Assembly (NCBI GenBank): GCA_033032175.1 | Contig: CM065309.1 | Span: 21,824,001-21,888,000 of the forward strand | DNA length: 64,000 nt | Source of the DNA: Saturnia japonica | Taxonomy: Eukaryota; Arthropoda; Insecta; Lepidoptera; Saturniidae | Direction: 5' to 3' | Shown: positions 56,948 through 64,000 of the stretch, piece after piece | Position numbering within the stretch: the first letter of the stretch is position 1 | How the letters are laid out: the number at the start of each line of letters is the position of its first letter | Notes under the pieces: generated by a model | Seen by the model: only the letters and a program-made list of their open reading frames with translations | The model's database searches: none | Told to the model about the DNA's origin: nothing | Made by a program: the position numbers and the translations under genes

Positions 56948-59218
56948 CGTGACTAAAACTCCACAAAATGGCAGACGCCACGAACCTCTCCCCGCACCCT
57001 TTAGACGCCCCGTTTCGAATAGGGCGCGAAAACAAATACCCGATACCCTTTCTGGACACCTTGTATAAAAGGTTACGTAAATTTACCTTTTCCAATATTT
57101 TTCGTGTATTGTTAATCATGCCACTTCAAAGTTACATAGTCCCAATTTCAATCTGATAAAATTTTCATTTTTCTTCATTATCCATCACTAATATAATATT
57201 ATTATTATTCTTATTGTTATAATTGTCATTTAGGTCGCAAATGGTTAATTATTATTCGATTTATTGTATTTTCATGTTTGTTGTATAATATATAGTTTTT
57301 ATCGAAATTTCTATTCTGGATGTTTGAATAAAGTCGTTGGTGAGGTGTGTAGTATCGTAAAGTACATAAGTGCTTTCTTGGGGTCTAAATTGATTTAAGT
57401 TCTGATAATTTTGACTGGCTTACGTTGAAATGTAACGCTTCAAAACCGTTCACCACAATGGGTTTTCTTTCATGTTTTTATTATAACACTTGTGTGGCCT
57501 TTTATTGTAGTTATTTATTGTTCCAAGGAATATTTAATACTTAAATATCTACCTTTACTGAGTTTATTCATATTTCATCACATTACCCAGTATGACAACA
57601 TATCTATATTAAAACTAGAAAGCTCAAAATATTGCTTATTTGAATGCGCTAACCTCTGAAAATACCAGTAAGGTTTGAAATGTTCATTTTGCAGTTTATA
57701 ATCTATTTTTGGGGAAGGTTAACATCACGCTACAACATTAAGGAGCGAAACAGTAACCGTGAAAATGACAAGCAATCTGTACCTACTCTAAGTACGGAAA
57801 ATGGCAGAAACCGTGGGACACAGCTTTTACTATACAATTGTGCAGTACATTAAACAAAGTATTAATCGCAAACAGAGCGTCTCCTATGGATGTAAAATAC
57901 GATGAGACTCTACGTTAATTATTATCGTTTCTTCATTGAAAATTAAGTTATCGTGGTTATATAAATTTCTTGTTAAATTTTACAATCCGAAATATTTATA
58001 ATAAGAGGCGTCATATCGTAAACTTTGAGAATATCTCTTTTAAAGTATAACGTAAAAAGGAGAGGGCGTGTCGTCCCAAATCACCGATAGGGGTAACACT
58101 TAGTCTTTTATACGGCGGCAGTTTGCACCAAGTTTTAAGTGGAAATGAACCTTTGGGTTTTTCTCTGTAGCTTTTTAACGTTCTCGCGTTGTTTTATGTA
58201 TCCTTTACTGCTTAAGAGACACAGTTACTGCCACTTGGACGGTACAGGATTTGAATTTTTATTAGTATTTGTTAGCTTTATAATTAACATGGGTACAATT
58301 TAGACTTTTAGTGGTTTGTGTTAATTTTTATGTTATTATTATTATTCCAAATAATATCATGTAAAAATATAAAATGGTTCTAATAACATTAGAGAAAATC
58401 TACGTTGCATTTATATTTTGTTATAGTACTTCAAAGTTTCTTAATAAATTAATGATAACTATGATTACTGTGTCACTCGATTATAGTCCGACAAGTTTGT
58501 GCGTGACCGTCTCACGTGGCGACAGATGCTTACGCGGACGATGGTAGTACACAGTACACTAAAGCTAAAATAGTATTTTGTCTTTGCAGTGTTTTTGAAA
58601 TAATTACCTAAGGCCGCTCTCTGACTATGTTTCTTGCGTTACCTACTTATGTATTTGGTAATGCTATATTAAATGTCATTATTATATTCTCATCAAATAA
58701 AAGTGCTGCTTTTTATAAGTTTTTATTATATTTAAATTATTTCTTCTTAGGTGACATTTCTAGTTTCAAAAGTCATTGTGAGTTTGTAAGAAGGGAATGT
58801 AAAATACAATTAAATTTATATATTTTAAATAATAAAATTTTTGTTTAGTTAAATAAATCAAATGCAGTTTTAAATTCTAAAAAATAGGTAATATTTTATT
58901 TCCATATTTTATAAATAAAGCAACTATTGAAAGTACGTCATTTCGGCCGGTTGTATGAAGACGTAATACTCTTTACTATTTAGTGTACCTACTGGGACGG
59001 CGCGCCCACCTCACGCAATTGTACGCGTTTTCCTTCCCGCTACTGTAACAGCTTCCGTTATTCTATGTAGTACCGCCAATGTCTTTCGCCACATAGGACG
59101 GTCACGCAAGAATTTGCCGTAATATTATGAATACATATATTATTATGGCTATTAAAATAAGAAGACAATCTCTTTAGTAGGTTTAATTGAAGAACTAAAC
59201 ACCTATTTACTTTTACAG

Positions 59219-59380
59219 TACCACCTAACATCCTGGACGAAGAAAGCATTCAATCAGCAGTAGCTGTCCGCGAAAATCAAAATATTAGCCTGGTCTGCAA
59301 AGCTGATGGCTTTCCGACACCCAAAATTATGTGGCGACGTGAGGACGGACAGCCGATATCCGTCGATAGAAGAAAGAAAG
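59219..59380 (+). CDS. DIP-alpha: DIP-alpha-like, start of Ig domain 2
   Basis: One hundred and sixty-two bp, acceptor CTTTTACAG|TA and donor AAG|GTATGAG. It begins in the phase left by 51197 (completing a Val) and encodes PPNILDEESIQSAVAVRENQ, NISLVCKADGFPTPKIMWRR, then EDGQPISVDRRKK. Visible are the VPPNI linker, a sequon (NIS), the first Ig2 cysteine and the MWRRE tryptophan. One base is left over at the end. The rest of Ig2, Ig3 and the C-terminal anchor must lie to the right of the window. Confidence 0.95.
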
Positions 59381-62300
59381 GTATGAGGGTAAAAAAAAGT
59401 TATATATTCAGCTCATTTTATTTCATATTTTTAATTCTGCTCTAAAAACTGATTCGTTCCTATCAAAATCACTTAAACAACCATTGAAAAAAATTAAACT
59501 AAAAACTCCCCGATATAAATTACTTTTTTAATGAGACCAATTTAATAATGTTATATGGAATCATGGATAAGAATATTCTCGATCAAGAAACCTTCAAACA
59601 AATAGAAAACTGAATGAAAATTGGTCCATCCATTTGGAAGCTACGATTTCACAGACAGATAGATATACATATATAAATATTAAACTTGTAATACTCCTCT
59701 GTTTACTTCGGGGTTAAAATGTAAATACTACGGAGCTTTTTGTCTTAATAGAAAGGCTTTAACTATTGGATGTTTATTTAAGAACTTGTTAAATATTCGA
59801 TATTTCAAAAGAGTAATAAAAAATTGTGATTTCTTTTATTTATTTTTATTCTTTAAGAACTCTTATATTAAAATGTATTAAGTTTCGATGTCAGTATCAT
59901 AAATTCAGCGAAAGTTAACACCGCGGTTACCGCGGGAAGGTCAAATTCCATTCCAACACTGAAACCGTGTTTACTAATTAGTGAACGTGTACCGGCCATA
60001 TATTTTAACAGGCCGCAAGGCGCAGATGTTACCAAAGTGCCAAACGTACAACTACTGCCTGCAACATTAGCAACAGTTTATGATACGTGTTTCGCAAAAC
60101 ACGAAATGCTAACATTAACCATTTATGTCACAGTACAAGTGAATATACAAAGTAACTACAATTATTATAGGAGATGCTTTAAATTTACTAATTTTAAAAT
60201 AAATCTACAAATACCACTGAATGATTTCGATACAGTGTCTTAGATTTTCTCATTTAGAGCTGAGGTAAAACAGTTTAAAGGTACACAGGCAACAATAATG
60301 ATACCAGTCTATATTTCTCGTGATTGCATATTTATTTTTTATCGTAAAAACATCGAACATTTTTAAGGATATACCTAATCGAATACGCTAAACCGAGATA
60401 TTTTTTTCTCATAAATGCAAGTAATGAAATATGATAATAAATCAATGACTACAGATTTTCAAGTTGTAATTGGTAGTTATTACAAGTATTGAAAATACCT
60501 CATTATTATAAAACTTCACTCTCAAAGAGTTCTCCTACATCTAATTTTGTATCATGTCATAACTCTTTATTTGCTTTGGACCCAGCAGTCCAAACCAAGC
60601 AGACCTGTTGCACTTGTGCCTAAAAATACCTTAATACTTAGCTTTACCAGTTATGAATTCTATATTCATGCTAGATTTTTGAAGTGAAAATTTCTTTAGC
60701 CGCGTTAAATAAGTGATTTTTGGTAGAGGAATAGCTTATGAGTTCGCGTGACCTTAGCGTCACCGATGACCTCGACATGCTTGTGACATATTGCGCTTGC
60801 TTCAGACTAGCAACGCGGAGTATAGCGGCTTGTGTACATATACATGTACACGAATATATACATTGTATATACTCGGTTGTATCAAAACCTTGTGATTTCG
60901 CGTCACTGACATGCTGTGCAAAATAATTCAGACTATAATTGATTTTAAAATTCAAAATTGAGTTTCACTTCTGTCGGCAGTTCTTAAGACTGTTGGTTTT
61001 TTTTTCTTCGCCCACCCTAAATTAAAATTATAAAGAAAAATCCAATTATAATATTATATATTATAGAGGTGCATGTTGAAAATCATAACTCGTCAGTGAT
61101 AGTTCACGACAACAAAACCACGTTTTTGCCGCATAATTATCTAAGTACAAAGGCTATTTCGTGTAGAGAAGGCGAAAGAATAATCACACAATTAAGGCAC
61201 AGGAAAAGCTGAGTTGTGTGAAATTAAACGATACGAGTGGGCAGCGGGTGCTTCACTTGAACCCAAAAATCGAGTTTAATTTCGAGTACTTCCTTGTACC
61301 GGGCACGAATTAACGTGCGGTGTTGAAGAGCACTTGTCGCTAATTGTGTGTGACGGTGCGACCCCTGCCCGATGTCCCCCCTCACGTTTGCTCTAGGGTT
61401 GAGAAATATTGTAATTATCGTAACTTCCCTATAAACGTTTAATATATTATTTTAATTATTAAGTTAACTTTCCTAAGTTATTTTTAATTACACAACAAAC
61501 TAAAACAGTCATCAATTATTACTTTTTTATTAAAAAAATGTGTTATGTGTTATTATTAAAGAATCAAATAAATAAATCAAACTTGCTAGGTACATGAATA
61601 TTTAAATATTTCATAAATATTAAATTATAGAATTTGTGCCACCAAAGTTACACTTAAAGCTACAACCAATATAAAAGGGAGCTGAGCAACCCTGTACTAG
61701 AATATCACACTTCCAGAGCCATCTGTTACGATTATCCACAAAGAGGAATGTTTTAATTACGCACCGGCATTCAACAACTCATTCCGTTTTTAATTCTCAC
61801 ACGTTTTCATCCTTTGTTCAGATTGATATGGTTCTGGTCCAAGTCAAGCCATTTCATTTTTCAACTTATTATTTAGTGCGTCAACTTATAAACGATTGAT
61901 ATTGTAATTTAACCTTTTAATATAAATAAGAATTTAATATTTTTTATAGCAAGGAACTTACTCTTGATGCCCTGTCTAGCTACCATCTTCAATTTAACAT
62001 CTGTCATAAGACCCTTAGCTGCCAGCAGTCCATTTGGCAAAAAAAGTTTGAGTAACTCTCAACATGCGCCTGTAGATTTTTTTTTTGAAGTGAAAGATTC
62101 TTTAGCATCGTTGTGATTTGAAAGTCGATGAAACGAAAAAGCGAAAGCGACAGTAAAAAGAGACAGACATATAAATTTATAAGATTTAACGTGGCAGAAA
62201 ATGAGATAGGAAAGTTTTAGGCAATGGTAATGTGGATATTTCAAATTGAATCTTATTATCTCACCAAAAAGGCAAAAAACAAAAACTTTTTTAGATACCA

Positions 62301-62980
62301 CATATGACATTCTGTTACTGATTGATATTGTGTTAGGTTACCATGGATATTTCAAATGTGCATTAATTGAAAATGATATTGTAAATAATGATTGTGTGTA
62401 CTTGTATGTACATTTTCATAAAATTTAAATTAGTGTGTATTTGATCATTTTCTGAATTAATAAAACATAAATGTGAAAGTTTCACTTCTACCACGTGTGA
62501 ATTTCACCCATAATTTTTTCAAATATTTAAATAAATAATCATAAACATATCATCTTAAATGAAAAATATTATTCCAAAAATACAAAACACAATTGGAATC
62601 GATGCAACGCATTCCAATCATAAATCAGAAAATGATGCTTCATATCCACTTAAGAGGTGTCAGCGCCATCTGCTATGAGTAGATATTTGCGAAGGGGAAA
62701 TGTTTAATTAAACTCTTTTCAATTTGGTCGAGTGTCGAATCTATTGTTTGAAATAATACCGTCTGCGTAAAGTTTATTTGTACAAATTAATCGAATATAT
62801 TTTCATATAGAGATATTTATTACCATTTTTGTGTCCTTTTATATGCCACTATCTTTAATATTCAATAATATAATCTAAAATAGATTTAAAACTTTCTTAA
62901 ATTAATACGTTTGGTTTATATCAAATAGTTGATGACTGCTTCAGTTGAACGAATGACGTATAGAGAAAGTTTTTATTGAC
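59381..62980 (+). other. DIP-alpha: DIP-alpha intron 4, proximal part
   Basis: AT-rich. A LINE/SINE-like tail (TTTGGAAGCTACGATTTCAC then an AGATAGATATACATATATA run) is at about 59600-59680. Other frames, such as 60671-60955 minus and 62059-62310 minus, have no domain. No further exon was recognised. Confidence 0.5.
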
Positions 62981-62984
62981 GCAG

Positions 62985-63180
62985 TGTCTTTTTTATACTG
63001 GTTCGGCAAAATGACTGCATAGTACTTGATAGATAACACGGTACCGTTCAGAAACAACAGCGACCGTCGGTACCAAGTTTCTACAGTAAGGACTCGATAT
63101 GGCAGGAGGAAAGGAGCACGCTGACCGGGAGGCGATTTTAAAAGTTCACAGTACGGCAACACAAATCCGACCAATTCTAT
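62985..63180 (-). mobile_element. CR1/jockey-like LINE 3' end
   Basis: Contains CTGGTTCGGCAAAATGACTG and AACAACAGCGACCGTCGGTA, the same 3' UTR as 30095-30235 and 52925-53000, in the same orientation. The 80-codon minus frame is part of it. Confidence 0.7.
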
Positions 63181-63189
63181 CATGTGCAG

Positions 63190-64000
63190 TTATACGCACT
63201 ACGCTTTGTAACGTTAGGAGTCTACAATGAATTAGACATATTAAAACACACATGATACAGCGTCAGTATACGGCATCTATGTCAAATAGCAAATTATTCA
63301 AGAATCCATAGAGAACATAACCTTTCTTAGCGTAACGTACAGTACTAGTATTGAGTATCGGTTGAGTGATGTGTCAAAATTTCATCATCTAATTAGGTCG
63401 ACGCTGAGCTGAATGTTAACTTCGGGGCGATCGAAATTTGTATTCAATACCAATTCACTATGCCTCAATCAGTTTAAATCCATGATTTCTGTGAGTATAA
63501 TCAAAAGTCTTAAAACAATAGCAATATACTTTAAAAGCCTGTACCGAGTGAAACTTTTTCAGCGAAACCTATTTAAAAGTATTATAACGAATGTAACAAA
63601 CATTGTAGAAATAAATGCAAATTGTAAGACTCTTTACGACAACAATAGGATTTTCGATAAACAGGACGCTAGTTTTAATTGCGCGAGGTTATAAAGAACA
63701 GTAGTTCAAATTGGTACCAAATCTAAAATCTTTAAAAACATATTCTTCTCGTGAATAATGCGCACCGAAATATATAATTTTTGGTAAATGGCGTATCTTG
63801 GGGTTGGTTGCGTGAGACATGGAACACTCCGTTAGAGAAATGCATTCTGGGAGAGATGTCACCAAAATATTGAAATTCAGACATTTTAAAGAGTTATGGG
63901 GAGACCACAACCATCGAGACGGCAAAATGAGAAAATGAAGAGGAACTGACAACAACAATCAATAACAAACGAGTTAAAACTTCTATGTTCGTTTATAATG
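63190..64000. other. intron 4 continuing, no recognised feature
   Basis: Two frames of about 90 codons (63413-63694 plus, 63689-63958 minus) lack recognisable motifs. The next DIP-alpha exon was not found before the window ends. Confidence 0.4.

Larger units (their letters stand above)
55760..57063 (-). mobile_element. DD41D mariner/Tc1-superfamily transposon, nearly intact
   Basis: Terminal inverted repeats (CAAGGTGTCCAGAAAGGGT, then G/A, then TCGGGTATTTGT) lie at 55760-55791 and inverted at 57032-57063, with one mismatch in 32 bp. The TA target duplication is at 55758-55759 and 57064-57065. Total length 1304 bp. One transposase gene fills it on the minus strand and has a single visible lesion. 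This is the best preserved DNA transposon in the window and one of the latest insertions into intron 3. Confidence 0.93.
51198..59218 (+). other. DIP-alpha: DIP-alpha intron 3
   Basis: 8.0-kb intron, donor GTAAGT and acceptor CTTTTACAG. It contains LINE fragments, a SINE, a MITE and the DD41D transposon (listed separately). The stretches 51.5-52.5 and 57.1-59.2 kb hold nothing I recognise; the 119-codon minus frame at 51958-52317 lacks any domain. Confidence 0.75.

Noticed and set aside
31304..59380. Host gene is lachesin rather than a DIP
   Set aside because: Lachesin shares the Ig layout, but the VAWIHIDRQMILTIHRHVI and MISQVGYLQVV wording fits my recollection of DIP-alpha better. An ortholog search would settle it.
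1..64000. CRISPR arrays, prophage, bacterial operons
   Set aside because: No regularly spaced identical repeats with unique spacers and no dense coding; the repeats seen are eukaryotic transposons and minisatellites.

Overview
This is intron-rich, AT-rich animal DNA, almost certainly from a moth or butterfly. The evidence is Helitron-like elements ending in ...CAGCTAG, lepidopteran-style SINE and LINE remnants, a gypsy-type errantivirus, and several mariner/Tc1-superfamily elements. No rRNA genes, stand-alone tRNA genes, CRISPR arrays or bacterial-type operons were seen.

Host gene. One cellular gene is supported, on the + strand: a Dpr-interacting protein of the immunoglobulin superfamily, most like DIP-alpha. 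Four exons have consensus splice sites and matching phases: 23373-23524 (5' UTR and signal peptide), 31304-31410 and 50990-51197 (first Ig domain), and 59219-59380 (start of the second Ig domain). The gene runs off the right edge. The introns are about 7.8, 19.6 and 8.0 kb, so nearly everything right of 23.5 kb is intronic and full of transposon debris.

Left third (1-23.3 kb). This part is transposon-dominated. It holds a Helitron-like 3' end (1-670), a complete but dead Tc1 element with TIRs and TA target site (3990-5573), a degraded mariner (5960-6896), and a gypsy/errantivirus provirus (7284-12969, minus strand). The provirus has LTRs that look identical and a 4-bp target duplication, so it is young, yet it is defective: gag/protease/RT is internally deleted, pol has a nonsense codon, and env is shifted out of frame just before its membrane anchor. 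Next come LINE fragments, a 1.56-kb foldback element with ~460-bp arms (16512-18067), a tandemly duplicated Helitron-like composite (18087-21030) with 110-bp minisatellites, and a textbook Helitron with 3' hairpin, CTAG end and A|T insertion (22199-22845).

Introns of the host gene. They carry MITEs (29047, 42216, 54598), tRNA-derived SINEs (43253, 52590), 3' ends of a CR1/jockey-like LINE family, and a nearly intact DD41D transposon (55760-57063) whose transposase is broken only by one base in an A7 run. At 36.2-36.6 kb there is an isolated heat-shock-like promoter (perfect three-unit HSE, TATA box, initiator) followed by a 37-codon ORF and an AATAAA. This is the most unexpected non-transposon signal in the window.

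All family assignments come from reading motifs by eye; no database search was possible.
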